Assembly: GCA_034231615.1 (NCBI GenBank) | Contig: CM067322.1 | Span: 69,363,354 to 69,427,353 of the forward strand | Direction: 5' to 3' | Length of the DNA: 64,000 bases | Source: Meghimatium bilineatum | Lineage: Eukaryota; Mollusca; Gastropoda; Stylommatophora; Philomycidae | Shown here: in pieces, positions 14,301 to 22,610 of the stretch | Layout of the letters: every line of letters begins with the position of its first letter | How positions within the stretch are numbered: position 1 is the stretch's first letter | The notes under the pieces: model-generated | What the model was told of the DNA's origin: nothing | Database searches by the model: none | The model's input: the letters and a program-made list of their open reading frames with translations, nothing else | Position numbers and translations under genes: made by a program

Positions 14301-17300
14301 GCAATTGTCATGAAGTGGGTAGATATCATGACAAATTGTGAGTCCAAAAGACAACATATTGAGTACAATGAGAGTACAAATTCTCTACATTGTTTATTTG
14401 TAGCCCTCGGCTCTGTGTTTGTTTTGTGTGACCCTTCACACACAATATTGGATTGTTTGTGTGGTTTATGTTATCAGTTATCATCCTTGAATTAAAGTAT
14501 TCTCGTGATCTGATTTAATACTTAAACTTCTTCAACCTTTGGCATCTTGCTATTTTTATCTATTAATAGTGTGTAGGATTTTGTTCACTGTTCTAATCAT
14601 AATTAAGTTGTCTTCTGACCGCACTTATCATATGTTCTTATGCGATGTTTGTTCTTTATATACTTCTATACCCCATTCTGATGGTCTTAGAGCATTGCAG
14701 TTTTTTCTTGATAAGAACCCCCATCCTCCTGTAACCACTACCACTCTTATCCGCCTTGCTTAACTTGTGCTTACGCTCAGCTCTTTTGAATTCGATAGGC
14801 ACTTATCAGATCAGTGGTGTTGCTATGGGCACTAAGATGGGACTCAGTTATTCGTGTCTTTTCATGAGACATCTTGAACATCAGGTTTGGGAGACTTTTG
14901 AAGGTCCTTTTCCATTTCTATTTAATAGATATATTGATGATGGTATAGGTATTATTGACATACCTGAGAATTGTCTTGCTTCAACTTTATCAACAATTTT
15001 AACCCTTTTATTCAATTCACATCTAACATCTTTACTACTTCTGTCAATTTTCTTGACATTATTGTTACTATTCATCCCCCTTACCTAAACACATCTGTTT
15101 ACTACAAACCTATTGATGCATATGGTTTTCTGCTCTACACTTCTCATCTTGCTTGTCGCATCTCTCTGCCATTCTCCCAGCTTCTTCGCTTTCGTCGATT
15201 ATGTAGTGATGATTTCAACTTTCTTGATAAATCCTCTGAGATGATTGATTTCTTTCATAGACATTCCCTGGCAGTGTCCTTTCATTGACATGGCTTTGTG
15301 TCCGTATGTTATCTGGACTTGATACCTTAACTAATACTCTGAGTATTTGACTAATACTCTGAGTATTTCACCTCTGATAGAGTTAAACTTGTCCTTACTT
15401 TTCATCCCCATAACTCTACTGTCCATAAAATCTTGTTCAAGCATTATTCTCTTCTCCAGTCTGATTCTGAAACTCATACCGCTTTCCAGGACTTTCCTTC
15501 GGTTGCCTATAGGCATGACAAAAATCTTAATGGCATCTTGGTCCACTGTCATCTCAGGTCTTATGTTTCTGTTCGCTTTTGCACTATTTGTTGCAATGCG
15601 GTCTTTGCTACACGTCCCTATGTAGTTCAGATCAGCTCTGTTTCATTTCTGTTTCACAAGTAGTATATAGGTGAAATGGGCTTATGATTGAGTGACCACT
15701 TCTGTAGACATCTTCGTGCAATAAAACACAGCCTACCCCTGTTGCCGTTCATTTCACTGGTGATGATCATCATGGTACCCTCGATATTCAGGTCACTGCT
15801 CTCAGATCCACGGATGACAGATCTAGGTACGCTATTGAAAATCAATTTATTTTTGAGTTTAGCACCCTCGCTTTTTTATTTAACTCTGACCATTAATTTG
15901 TTTAAATTTGTGTTGGTGTGGTCCTTATTGTATTGCTATCCATGTCGTATTGGGTAATAATTTGTTATATCCGTTATCATATCCTGTCAAATTTTCAACA
16001 AAACCTGCTTCCATGACTAGGTTTCCACATCATTATCATCTTAAACTATGTATTGTCTAGTGCCTCTGATGGTAGCGTTGTTTTTTTTTTTTTACTGTTT
16101 TTTTTTTTTTTTTTTTTTTTTACTGTTTTTCATATATTCTTGAGAAAGACCTAATGGTCGAAACGTTGAAAATGTCTATTATTGTAATGTGTATGTTTTT
16201 GTGTTTACACCTCATAACCCCTTAGTCTTAGTGATTGTCTATTGTGTTCAAGTGAAACATCAAAAACCTGTGTGCTACGTAAGTACTATTGTTGTTCCAT
16301 TTCACTGCAATATTATCATATATTAAACATAATTGAACATGTTTCCCCTAATATTTATTCCTTTTTGTTTATGTAAAGAGATTTCTTGGTATAAACATCT
16401 CTACATAAAAACAAGTTTGTGTTATTTCTATGTGTTTTCTTGAGAAAGGTCCCGTTTGGACCACAACACGGAAACAGTTGTTATTATGTTTATTGTTTAG
16501 TTTTTACTATTTAAAAAAATTTTGACAGCATTACAGTAACATTATTAACTTAATATAAGCTTTATCGCTTATTTGTTTTGTTACTGTGGCACCCCCCCAC
16601 TTTGTCGGACATCCTCTGACATTTTAGTTATTTATACTTTAATTTGCCACAATTGTGTAACATGTTTTGTCACAATTGTGTAACATTTTATTTTCTACTA
16701 TCTTCTATATTTTGCATTGCAGGTCTGCCCAAAGCCCACAATTTTGAAGAACTTGACAAAGTATGTAGTAGAACAGAAGAGATACCTCATCATCACATGA
16801 CTAGGATTGCTGCCTTACTTGATGATGAAGCAGATGTAAGCACACAATTATCTCACTGTAATATGATTATGACACTCAATTCTTAGCTTTACAATAAACC
16901 GTGTCTGTTTTGTTCCAAAGTAGAACATATACATTCATTCATCATCCTGCAGTGTTCTCAAATATTGAATAGTGTTTTTAGTATATCTTTCTATGATATC
17001 TCTGTTTTGGGAAATTCTTCAAATCTCAACAAGAGTTAATGCCTTTCCTCTTAGATTCATTTGTCAAAATTGTTTTAGTGTCTCCTTTGGTCTGGTTCTG
17101 TGGCTGAGAGGTACAGAGCATATCTCAGACTGCTTTAGTTTAAGCTGTAGGCAGTTCAGACTGATTCAGAAAATAATTGCTGCCTACTGAATGTCAATTT
17201 GGTTGCTTAAATGCAGTGATAGGTCATTGGTAACTCCTTCAGTCCACTTTCTTCTTGGTTTTCTCTGCCTCTTGGTGTTTACATTCTCATGTTGTATTCT

Positions 17301-20300
17301 CTTCGTCAAGATCAATTTGGGTCCATTCTCATTAAGTGACTAAACCATGTCAGTCTCTGCTATTCAGTATATTTGACCTCAGACATTGTTCAAACAGTTC
17401 TTGTAATCTCTTCATTCCTCATGATTTCTTCTTGTTCTGTTTGCTGCTTTTCTTAGACATCTCATTTCACAAGCTTTCTCTCATGTTCTTTAACGAGTGT
17501 CCATGTCTGACATTGATTTTGGTGTAAAGATTGAATTTATGATTTGCCTTTTGGCTTCCATTTGCTATTGTCTAGGTGAGATTATATGTAATTAATGACT
17601 AGTGTATTGCATGGATTTAAAAGTGTGTAAAGAATAGTAATAATTTGACCTGCCATGCATGTTGTAGGATGCAACTAAGGGGGGGGGCTAGGCATGTGTC
17701 GACTATCCTTCCCTTAAAGTGTCAAAGTGGCCCAAAATGACATTCTGAAGTTAGATTTGTCTGGCTTAAAATCATAGATGCCACAGCCATGCTGTAAACC
17801 ATGACACAACCAATTATGTTAGCAGGTTATGAAGTAAATAGTTTATTCATTTATATTGGTAGGTTATGAAGTAAATATTGGGCCATTTATGTTGGTAAGT
17901 TATGAGGTTATGAAGTAAATGTTGGGCCATTCATGTTGGTTGGTTGGTTGCTGGTCCAGCAGTCCATGGGATCATGCCCTTTGACCCAATGCCATTGTGT
18001 GATATATGCATGTGTTTGTGAGCTGTAGTTTTGTTCCATGTATCTGGCCCTGGAGGGAGATACCGGATGACATCCAGCTCTGGACATTAAAAAAAGTGGT
18101 GGTCAACAGTTTGATAGGGATGAGTGCACAGCCAGCACCTTGGAGTGTGTTGTGGTTGTATTCTGTTCAGGTGGTTGTTAAGCTGTGCATGTTGTGTGCG
18201 CAGTCAGAAGATGATACTCTGGTCTTTTCTTTCCAGGAGGTTGATACTGTCTTTAGGATTTGGGCTGGTCATATATTTATATATTTCCCTCCTAGTGTTT
18301 CCCATGGCCCATCTGTTCATCCAATTTTCTTTGTTCACAGATTTCAACATCATTTTAACTGTGTACATGGTTGTTTCTGTATAAGGCTGTTCTTGTTGTG
18401 CTCCCATCTTTGCTAGTCTGCTTTGTCATTGCCAGGTGTGTTTGAGTGGCCAGGAATCGACTGCATAACAATACTGACTTCATAAGATCTAAGCAGCTGG
18501 TTGGCATGGTGATATATTTCAACTAGATCAGGTTTACAATGTCCATCACATTCCAGTGCTTGAAGAGCAGACATAGAGTCTGTAAAAATAACAACGTTTT
18601 GGACTTTTGATGGGAAGACATCAAATATGGTCGTCAATGCAACTTCTAGTGCTGTTATTTCAGCTTCATAGTTAGAACATATCTCCCCACAGGCATCAAA
18701 TAACTCATCAGATGTTTTGTCTGGATATTCTATATAGACACCATAACCTACTTTGAAAGCAGACCCATCAGTATAGACATGAATCCATTGTTCTGGGTAG
18801 GTGTCTATTGTTTTCTGTGTTTCTTTCATAAGACTTACTGGGTCAGAACATTTTGTTCAATATCTCTTGTGTTTTGATTTCTGGCAGTTTAAAACCTGCA
18901 TGTAACTCACGTTGGTAAGTTATGAAGTAAATATTGGGCAATTTGTATTGGTAGGTTTGAAATAAATGTTGGATCATTTATGTTGGTTGGTTATGAAGTA
19001 AATTGTTGGATACTTATGTTGGAAGAGTATGAAGAGAAAAGTTATAATTTGGATCACTATGACATAGCTGTTTTGTTACAAACATTCATATAGTCAGTGT
19101 TGCTTGTGAATGTATACAAGGAGTCTAACCTTGTAGCTAGTTGCGTAGACTTGATACATATTTGTCAAAAGGCGATAGATAGGAAGGCTGTCACAGGCTA
19201 GGGAAGCCACATAAATTAAAGGCATGCCGAAATTGAATGTATGGGCAGGAAGGCAAAATAACACAGCTCTGCTATAAACCAGCAGCGCAACGTATTTCAC
19301 TCACATGGGGTACCTCACTCACGCTTCCGGACGGAAGTCACACAAACTTTTAATGTTGGCTATCAAAGAGCGAACACAAACAAACAAATTGATATAGAAT
19401 GGCATTTTGTTACACACAATTTCATGTTTAAGGAAAGCTACATTGACATGTGTAGCAAAAGTTATTAGATAGTGGTCAAAGACTGGACCTAGTATTGAAT
19501 ACAGTCTATTTTCATCCTCATTGCAATTTACTTTAGGTTTATGAATTGCTGAAGAGGAACAAAATATCAAATGAGGAGTTGTCACTGGCCTTGTTTATAG
19601 TACAGCACAGGAATGATCAAATGGGGGAGAATGTATTGAATTACTGCACTGACCTACATACTGATAGTACTGGGAAAGAGGTCAAAATCATGGACAAAAT
19701 TGTGGAGCTGATGAAATATTGTGGCCATGTGAGTGATTTCATTTTCCATGTTGTAGTTTGTTATAACAATTGCACATTTTTGGTGTGTCAATCACAGTTT
19801 TTTCTGTGAGACATTTGTCTTGAACAATTTTTTTGCAAAGATGTTGTTTACAAATACTGACCGCACTGCACTCTAAATGTAATCTTAGTGCTGCTCAATC
19901 AGTGGTCATTTGTTGTTATTTGTCCATCACTGATGACTACCAATTGCTACATCCACTTTAGGAAATATAGTCAGTTATGTCCTTGCCTATGAGTTCGTAG
20001 ATGGCTAATATGCACTATTCTGATTGCACGGTCTTTGTACAGACTGGAAATTGTATGACTACTTTGGATACTGTCTGACCTGCCCATATCTTTTTAGACC
20101 ATTAGTTCTTGACTTTCCTAAAGCTGATCCGTTATTACAGTTTCTCATGTTGTGGTGACCCCCAACCATAAAATTATTTTCGTTTTTACTTTATAATGTG
20201 TTTCCCGATGGTTTTGGCGACCCCTTGTGAAAGGGTCGTTCGACCCCCAAAGGCATTGTGACCCACATGTTGAGAACAACTATTCTAGGCAGTCTTCTCT

Positions 20301-22123
20301 GTCGAGCTGACGTGTTTCTTCTTTACCACATTATGCTGCATCTTTGATTGTACCATATTCCTCATTTTCATGCATCTTCCCGTGCAACATGATCTACTCC
20401 AAAACTGATATAAGACTGTTGATTCATAAAGTCAAAATGTACGAAACACTCATGGTCTAACATATTTTCGAGTGTGATTATCAACTTACCTCTCAGGAAT
20501 CCATTTTCAGATGAATAATCCATGATGATTTTAATGAAAATACGATAAAACAAAAGTCTATAAAACCGGATTCCATCATGGCGCTGCTCTGGTTTGAATT
20601 GCAAAAATTTCGATATTTCACTGAAACTCGTATAGTTGCCACTATATTTGCAGAAAAAATGGGTTTCAATAACTTACCAGATTTCAAATAATCTGGTAAC
20701 CAAAATTTTTTTAATGGGTTTTTTAAAATTGATTACTGAGGACCTAGCAATGGGACCTTTGTGAGGCTTGTACTCTCGACCGCAGATATTTTATATAGTG
20801 TAAACTTTTGTCGAACAACACTCTACGGCCACACGCTTAAGGTTAAGCCCTAAGGCAAGCTGATCTCCTGTCAAGGAAAGGGGGATCACTAGAAGAAATA
20901 GAAAGTGATAACACGTACTATGAATGTAAGACCATGTTAAAAGCAGAATATAAGAAAAAGTGGAAGCAGATGCACCCAACTGCAGAACCAAATGACCCCT
21001 ACCATCAAATGTCACGCAAGGAACAAACCATCATCTTCAGACTATGAACTGGCTACAACAGACTTAGAAGTCACATGTACTGAAAACTGAAGATTGGCGA
21101 GACAGACCTGTGCAACTGTGGACTGAGCCCAGAGACTGCAGAGCACATTCTTCATGCTTGTCAACCAAGAAGAGGGAGAAAATATGGCCTACTGAGATGG
21201 CACTGCTTCTAGACTTGAGGGGTTCCATGGATGACCTGAAGCGAATCACACAATTCATTGAAGCTATTGGTGTTGTAACCTGATATCTGACTGAAGAATG
21301 ATGAAGAAGAAGAAGAAGCTTCCCCTTCCCATGATGTCTCTCCTGTGATGACCCATGTCTGGACTACTGGGAAGGAATTAACCCTTTTATCTGTAGCATG
21401 TCTTGGGATTGCAAGAAAATTATGTCGAAATCCACATAGGAATAGAAGAGTGTTCAGTTCATGGCATTGCAGCTTCAGCCACATTGAGTCACTCCATCTG
21501 AAACCTGTAAAAGCTCTGGTAAACATCTGAAGCTGAAAGTCAAACCCAACCATCTGGCTTAAATAACAAGTGACAACTCTCTTCGAGACCTATATCATCA
21601 TCCGTGATATATATTTATATATTATTAAGATTATTTGAATCAAAGTATTTGTCCCCCCCCCCCCCAAATTTTGTTATATGTTTTTGATTTTATGAGGTTT
21701 TTAAATTTTGTAGTTACTTTGACATTACAAATGAATGTATTAATTGTGATGTCAGAAATGTATTGTCACCATAAGTAATTAGTTTCTACTTAATTCTGTG
21801 AGTTTATGTGCACACCTGAAAATTTATGGAAACCGCTGATGCATGTCAATTTATATCCCATGACCTATGCTATCTGTTTATATTCACAGTTAAAAGCAGC
21901 TGAAGATTTTCCTACAGTAAAATTACCCTTGTTTCCTGTCACTGGTCATGATCTAACACAGAATGAAGTTCCTAGGGGTCCAAAGTTTGCATCTACACTA
22001 AATGAACTACGGAGAATATGGAAAGAGAGCAGCTATAAACTCACAAAGGAAGATCTTATTGAAAAAATTCCCTCAGTGTTGGAAAACCTGCCTCAGAATG
22101 TCAAGAAAGTGAAGAAGAAGTGA
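2098..22123 (+). CDS. TRNT1: CCA-adding enzyme (tRNA nucleotidyltransferase 1), complete spliced gene
   Basis: Class II CCA-adding polymerase, which adds C, C and A to tRNA 3' ends in nucleus, cytosol and mitochondria without a nucleic acid template. Exons: 2098-2364, 4741-4870, 5482-5608, 7903-7988, 13526-13633, 16723-16835, 19537-19728, 21890-22123. All introns are GT-AG with consistent phase. The spliced frame is 418 residues from the inner ATG, close to the roughly 430 of animal orthologues. Motifs in order: GGAVRDLL (34-41), catalytic Asp pair in SDYDF (48 and 50), RRDLTVNS (122-129) for CTP/ATP selection, DYFNGIEDL (140-148), [12 protein letters not shown] (164-175), then helical neck, body and tail with SGERIW. 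It ends in a Lys-rich tail before TGA. No inactivating change was seen. Introns range from about 0.6 to 5.5 kb and are full of transposon fragments. Confidence 0.95.
2395..3540. other. TRNT1 intron 1, first part: nothing recognised
   Basis: AT-rich intron sequence with no recognisable repeat. A stretch near 3435-3530 starts GGGGTTCTAGTCC and could be a worn hAT-type MITE end; this is too weak to call. Confidence 0.4.
3545..3890 (-). pseudogene. Penelope-like element 3' fragment
   Basis: On the - strand a short frame contains [15 protein letters not shown] and [14 protein letters not shown], like the C-terminal part of a Penelope-like ORF. It is followed by a tail hairpin, CTTGACAAAG-ATCC...GGACC, at about 3605-3630, which matches the tails at 16137, 16438 and 61071. 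It is 5'-truncated and has no intact catalytic motif. Confidence 0.5.
4150..4240 (-). repeat. SINE family A, copy 2 (hairpin-less form)
   Basis: Shows the TTCTCAAACTCCTGC edge and then jumps straight to TTAGCAGGATGTAGT, so the inner ~45-bp hairpin is missing. The same short form occurs at 8568 and 39012. Confidence 0.65.
4255..4440. repeat. Dispersed repeat, second copy at 61410-61590
   Basis: Shares ordered blocks with 61410-61590, including the ATGACACATC-like block, GAGTCACTTT and GTGTTGCTATT(c)TTTGCTCCC. Function and class are unknown. Confidence 0.45.
4741..4870 (+). CDS. TRNT1: TRNT1 exon 2
   Basis: Acceptor TTATAG/GAAAAT, donor CTTG/GTGAGT. Encodes [12 protein letters not shown] and [10 protein letters not shown], the strand and RRD motif of the head domain. 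It ends with one base of a Gly codon that exon 3 completes. Confidence 0.95.
5100..5335 (+). pseudogene. LINE reverse-transcriptase C-terminal fragment
   Basis: Reading + frames gives [17 protein letters not shown] and [11 protein letters not shown], like the end of RTE-type ORFs (in-family pattern: K.LIKG.VEG...GRPR..W.D.I). Frameshifted and short. Confidence 0.5.
5482..5608 (+). CDS. TRNT1: TRNT1 exon 3
   Basis: Acceptor TTGCCAG/GTTTTG, donor TTTCAG/GTAGAA. Encodes [15 protein letters not shown] and [12 protein letters not shown], conserved motifs C and D of class II CCA enzymes. It ends in phase 2, completed by exon 4 as Arg. Confidence 0.95.
5776..5832 (+). repeat. 19-bp tandem triplication
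   Basis: CTTTAATTATTCTCAAGTG is repeated three times head to tail. The last copy runs directly into the SINE at 5824. Confidence 0.8.
5824..5973 (-). repeat. SINE family A, copy 3
   Basis: Near full-length copy in the same apparent orientation as copy 1, ending CATCTTCGGC. Confidence 0.85.
6010..6485 (-). pseudogene. LINE C-terminal fragment (same family as 17200-17575)
   Basis: The - strand reads as the end of a non-LTR reverse-transcriptase ORF (pattern HERK..K.EM...LRKA and a QRLK or QRLTWF block). It aligns through most of its length with 17220-17570, including a shared ATTTATGATTTGCCTTTTGG at the 5' edge. Multiple stops. Confidence 0.55.
6515..6605 (-). repeat. tRNA-like short repeat, copy 1
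   Basis: On the - strand this reads CAAGTTGCAAGG then GGTTCAATTCCCG, a good match to a tRNA T-arm / B-box, ending at AGTCTCAAGAATTT. It is the reverse of the core at 7180-7256. No cloverleaf can be drawn, so it is not called a tRNA gene. Confidence 0.6.
6865..6960 (+). repeat. Dispersed repeat E, copy 1
   Basis: CAGCACATGGGTCATTCCCATAA... resembles 26625-26705 and 40335-40435 (TCATAGCACAYGG, TTTCC(C)ATAAATGCTCAGCTGTCT, CCTGRCTAG). Class unknown. Confidence 0.45.
7140..7290 (+). repeat. tRNA-like core inside a 40-bp inverted repeat
   Basis: The left arm (AGTAGGAAGCAAGAAGATAA... to ATTCTTGAGACT, ending ~7182) is complementary to the right arm (AGTCTCAAGAATTT... to CTTGCCTCCTACT, starting ~7246) with few mismatches. 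The ~65-nt loop holds CAAGTTGCAAGG and GGTTCAATTCCCG, a B-box-like tRNA T-arm. Related cores sit at 6515 and 47640. Confidence 0.65.
7903..7988 (+). CDS. TRNT1: TRNT1 exon 4
   Basis: Acceptor TTCCAG/GTTTTT, donor ACAC/GTAAGT. Encodes FFGRLAAS...[10 protein letters not shown], the neck-to-body region. Phases match both neighbours. Confidence 0.93.
8397..8567 (+). repeat. Dispersed repeat D, copy 1
   Basis: Contains GCATGTCATAAGAGGTGACTAAG, a homopolymer run, and AAGTTGGATTTGTC(A/T)GGCT then AACCATGACACAAC. The same ordered blocks recur at 17651-17815 and in part at 32764. Confidence 0.5.
8568..8627 (+). repeat. SINE family A, copy 4 (hairpin-less, opposite orientation)
   Basis: Reads TATTTGCAGGAGTTTGAGAA then GAACGCAGAAGAAGAAG on the + strand, so the (GAA)n 3' tail points right. 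Truncated and lacking the inner hairpin. Confidence 0.7.
8700..8800 (+). pseudogene. RNase H fragment of a LINE
   Basis: [17 protein letters not shown] resembles the first strand of LINE RNase H, with the catalytic Asp in FTDGS. Only this strand is recognisable. Confidence 0.4.
8885..9345 (+). pseudogene. RTE-like LINE 3' end with (GAT)n tail
   Basis: + frames give [11 protein letters not shown], then FGHVTRR, then [11 protein letters not shown], the ordered C-terminal landmarks of RTE-like ORFs, broken by stops. The copy ends in eight GAT repeats (about 9317-9341), as expected for a LINE 3' microsatellite tail. Confidence 0.7.
9731..9890 (+). repeat. SINE family A, copy 5
   Basis: Near full-length copy with its (GAA)n edge at the right. 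It carries both hairpin arms (TAGTAGGATC / CCTGCTATAC), now worn. Confidence 0.85.
10150..10700 (-). pseudogene. hAT transposase, C-terminal part
   Basis: The - strand frame reads [20 protein letters not shown], then [40 protein letters not shown], and GYQHFWLEK...YPGL. These are ordered landmarks of ZBED5/SCAND3-like hAT transposases. It has internal stops. It is colinear with the N-terminal part at 12655-13310, suggesting one element split by the GC-rich repeat at 10946-12290. Confidence 0.75.
10946..12290 (+). repeat. GC-rich composite repeat with 106-bp subrepeats and (CAAA)n tail
   Basis: Much less AT-rich than its flanks. The left block (GGGTTAGCAGATAACCAAGATCC...) recurs at 14020-14385 and 35733-35960. 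The middle holds three 106-bp units from 11492, 11598 and 11704 and a partial unit at 11913, each starting CCAACTC. The right block (GGCTGTCACAGGCTA..., then GCGCATAACGGTGGCACAAC) recurs at 19160, 38050 and 50383 and ends in AAACAAACAAAC. No protein is recognisable. The tail suggests retrotransposition; the class is unknown. Confidence 0.65.
12655..13310 (-). pseudogene. hAT transposase, middle part
   Basis: - strand frames contain [40 protein letters not shown], then [20 protein letters not shown] and [16 protein letters not shown]. These are hallmarks of ZBED/SCAND3-type hAT transposases. Frames are broken by stops and shifts. Confidence 0.8.
13526..13633 (+). CDS. TRNT1: TRNT1 exon 5
   Basis: Acceptor GACCAG/GTGTTT, donor TATAG/GTCAGT. 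Encodes [14 protein letters not shown] and [16 protein letters not shown] is strongly conserved in eukaryotic and bacterial CCA enzymes. Confidence 0.95.
13690..13920 (-). pseudogene. LINE 3' ORF end (post-RNase H) fragment
   Basis: On the - strand, degraded frames match the tail that follows RNase H in some LINEs (EHILQ.C....LR pattern). Weak, read through frameshifts. Confidence 0.35.
14020..14385 (+). repeat. GC-rich composite repeat, left-block copy
   Basis: GGGTTAGCAGATAACCAAGG and the ordered downstream blocks (TGGAAACAGAAGTACAG, GGGATCGTGTTCG, GGAGGGGCAGCCAATG, GAGTACAATGAGAG) follow 10960-11330 through about 360 bp. The 106-bp units are absent. Confidence 0.65.
14590..16165 (+). pseudogene. 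Penelope-like element: RT plus GIY-YIG, decayed
   Basis: Ordered + strand landmarks: [15 protein letters not shown] (RT motif A), [18 protein letters not shown] (motif B'), RYIDDGIGI (catalytic YIDD), [11 protein letters not shown], a linker with [16 protein letters not shown] and RPYVVQISS, then [21 protein letters not shown] from the GIY-YIG endonuclease. The linker jumps to YIGE near 15660, skipping the Cys-rich segment kept at 60360, so roughly 100 bp are missing. The tail has the hairpin CTTGAGAAAGACC...GGTCGAAAC at 16137. Several frameshifts and stops. Sits in TRNT1 intron 5. Confidence 0.85.
16380..16510 (+). repeat. Second Penelope-type tail
   Basis: CTTGAGAAAGGTCC-CGTTT-GGACCACAACACGG followed by GTTTATTGTTTAGTTTTTAC matches the tail at 3545-3640 on the other strand. 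It belongs to a different family from the tail at 16137. Confidence 0.5.
16723..16835 (+). CDS. TRNT1: TRNT1 exon 6
   Basis: Acceptor TTGCAG/GTCTGC, donor GCAGAT/GTAAGC. Encodes [13 protein letters not shown] and [13 protein letters not shown], body-domain helices. Ends in phase 0. Confidence 0.93.
17200..17575 (-). pseudogene. LINE C-terminal fragment
   Basis: The - strand reads [46 protein letters not shown], then [12 protein letters not shown], the ordered end of a non-LTR reverse-transcriptase ORF. Same family as 6010-6485. Stops present. Confidence 0.65.
17651..17815 (+). repeat. Dispersed repeat D, copy 2
   Basis: TGCCATGCATGTTGTAGGAT, a G-run, and AAACCATGACACAAC: the same ordered blocks as 8397-8567. 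Confidence 0.5.
17819..17950 (+). repeat. Minisatellite, left half
   Basis: About three copies of a ~37-bp unit around GGTTATGAAGTAAATRTTGG. The same unit resumes at 18908-19030 beyond a LINE fragment. Confidence 0.7.
18000..18905 (-). pseudogene. LINE RNase H domain and ORF end
   Basis: The - strand frame 18829-18413 encodes a nearly whole RNase HI domain: [56 protein letters not shown], so the catalytic D-E-D-D set is present. A one-base loss near 18414 turns the next codon into a stop; the other frame continues [11 protein letters not shown] and then the ORF tail with [11 protein letters not shown]. No intact reverse transcriptase lies upstream. It sits inside a minisatellite. Confidence 0.85.
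18908..19030 (+). repeat. Minisatellite, right half
   Basis: Resumes the GGTTATGAAGTAAAT(T)GTTGG unit seen at 17819-17950, with about three copies. Confidence 0.7.
19155..19390 (+). repeat. (CAAA)n-tailed SINE-like 3' block, copy
   Basis: AAGGCTGTCACAGGCTAGGG, then AGCAGCGCAACGTATTTCAC, then ACACAAACAAACAAA. Parallel to 12105-12290 and 38050-38240. Confidence 0.6.
19537..19728 (+). CDS. TRNT1: TRNT1 exon 7
   Basis: Acceptor CTTTAG/GTTTAT, donor GGCCAT/GTGAGT, 64 codons, phase 0 at both ends. Encodes [25 protein letters not shown] and [11 protein letters not shown], matching the tail-domain helices of TRNT1. Confidence 0.93.
20100..20282 (-). mobile_element. SPIN-like non-autonomous hAT element
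   Basis: On the - strand, TTGTTCTCAACATGTGGGTC is followed by CCTTTGGGGGTCGAACGACC, CTTTCACAAGGGGTCGCC, AAAATAATTTTATGGTTGGG and GGTCACCACAACATGAG, ending GTCAAGAACTAATG. This is the layout of SPIN elements (hAT superfamily) as I remember them. Flanking octamers are TTTTAGAC and TTCTAGGC, 6 of 8 identical and fitting the nTnTAGAn target preference of this hAT group. Confidence 0.85.
20860..21320 (+). pseudogene. LINE ORF end and 3' tail ending (GAA)n
   Basis: + frames: [58 protein letters not shown], then LLRWH. These are the ordered zinc-knuckle-like (C.C...H...C) landmarks of LINE ORFs ending after RNase H. The element ends ATGATGAAGAAGAAGAAG, a microsatellite tail. Confidence 0.75.
21325..21590 (+). 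repeat. Dispersed repeat D, 3' half
   Basis: ACTGGGAAGGAATTAACCC..., TCATGGCATTGCAGC..., CTGTAAAAGCTCTGG..., AACAAGTG match 32870-33110 in order. Confidence 0.55.
21890..22123 (+). CDS. TRNT1: TRNT1 exon 8 (last)
   Basis: Acceptor TTCACAG/TTAAAA. Encodes [11 protein letters not shown] and [20 protein letters not shown], then a Lys-rich C-terminus and TGA at 22121-22123. Matches the C-terminal tail of animal TRNT1. Confidence 0.95.
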   Translation, partial: LKAAEDFPTVKLPLFPVTGHDLTQNEVPRGPKFASTLNELRRIWKESSYKLTKEDLIEKIPSVLENLPQNVKKVKKK

Positions 22124-22610
22124 TTAAGTTTCATAGCAATCGAGATTAATCTTATAGTATTAAGTGATACCAAAACTATTATTAGATTTTGAATGATAAT
22201 CGAAATGAATTTTACTACTAGATATATTTAAAATTGCAATCTAGATTAATATGGTTATCGTATTTCTCTTACAAATAAGAAAAATAATATAAATGGTGAA
22301 TTTACCAGCCCATAGAGCGATCAAGGTTAAACAAGCATAAGAGCAGATTCTTCATCATCCCAATTTGTCACTTCATCAAGGGTCAAGTAAAACAAGATAA
22401 ATCATATGCAGAGACTTAGTCACTTGTTCAAATATTCCAAACTGTTACTGTAGGCCTACTTATTTTTATTGTTATATGTATTGTAAGTTGTTCTTTTATA
22501 TTTTAAAAATAATACAACAAATTCAAACACACCATAAATTTGATTGAAATAATTTTAAATCGTTCTTATTTTGCCTTTTTTTTGTGTATGGGTAATCCTT
22601 TGTTATAATA
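22124..22610 (+). other. TRNT1 3' UTR candidate
   Basis: AT-rich; no AATAAA or ATTAAA found in this stretch. The first AATAAA downstream is at 22764-22769, inside the piggyBac-like element. Confidence 0.4.

Noticed and set aside
15331..15845. Antisense frames over the Penelope-like region
   Set aside because: Shadows of the + strand RT/GIY-YIG sequence with no motif of their own.
16081..16125. Poly-T tract as a transcription terminator
   Set aside because: Simple-sequence run within a Penelope-like tail; no Pol III gene precedes it.
18006..18416. 136-codon + strand frame
   Set aside because: Antisense to the LINE RNase H tail; no independent support.
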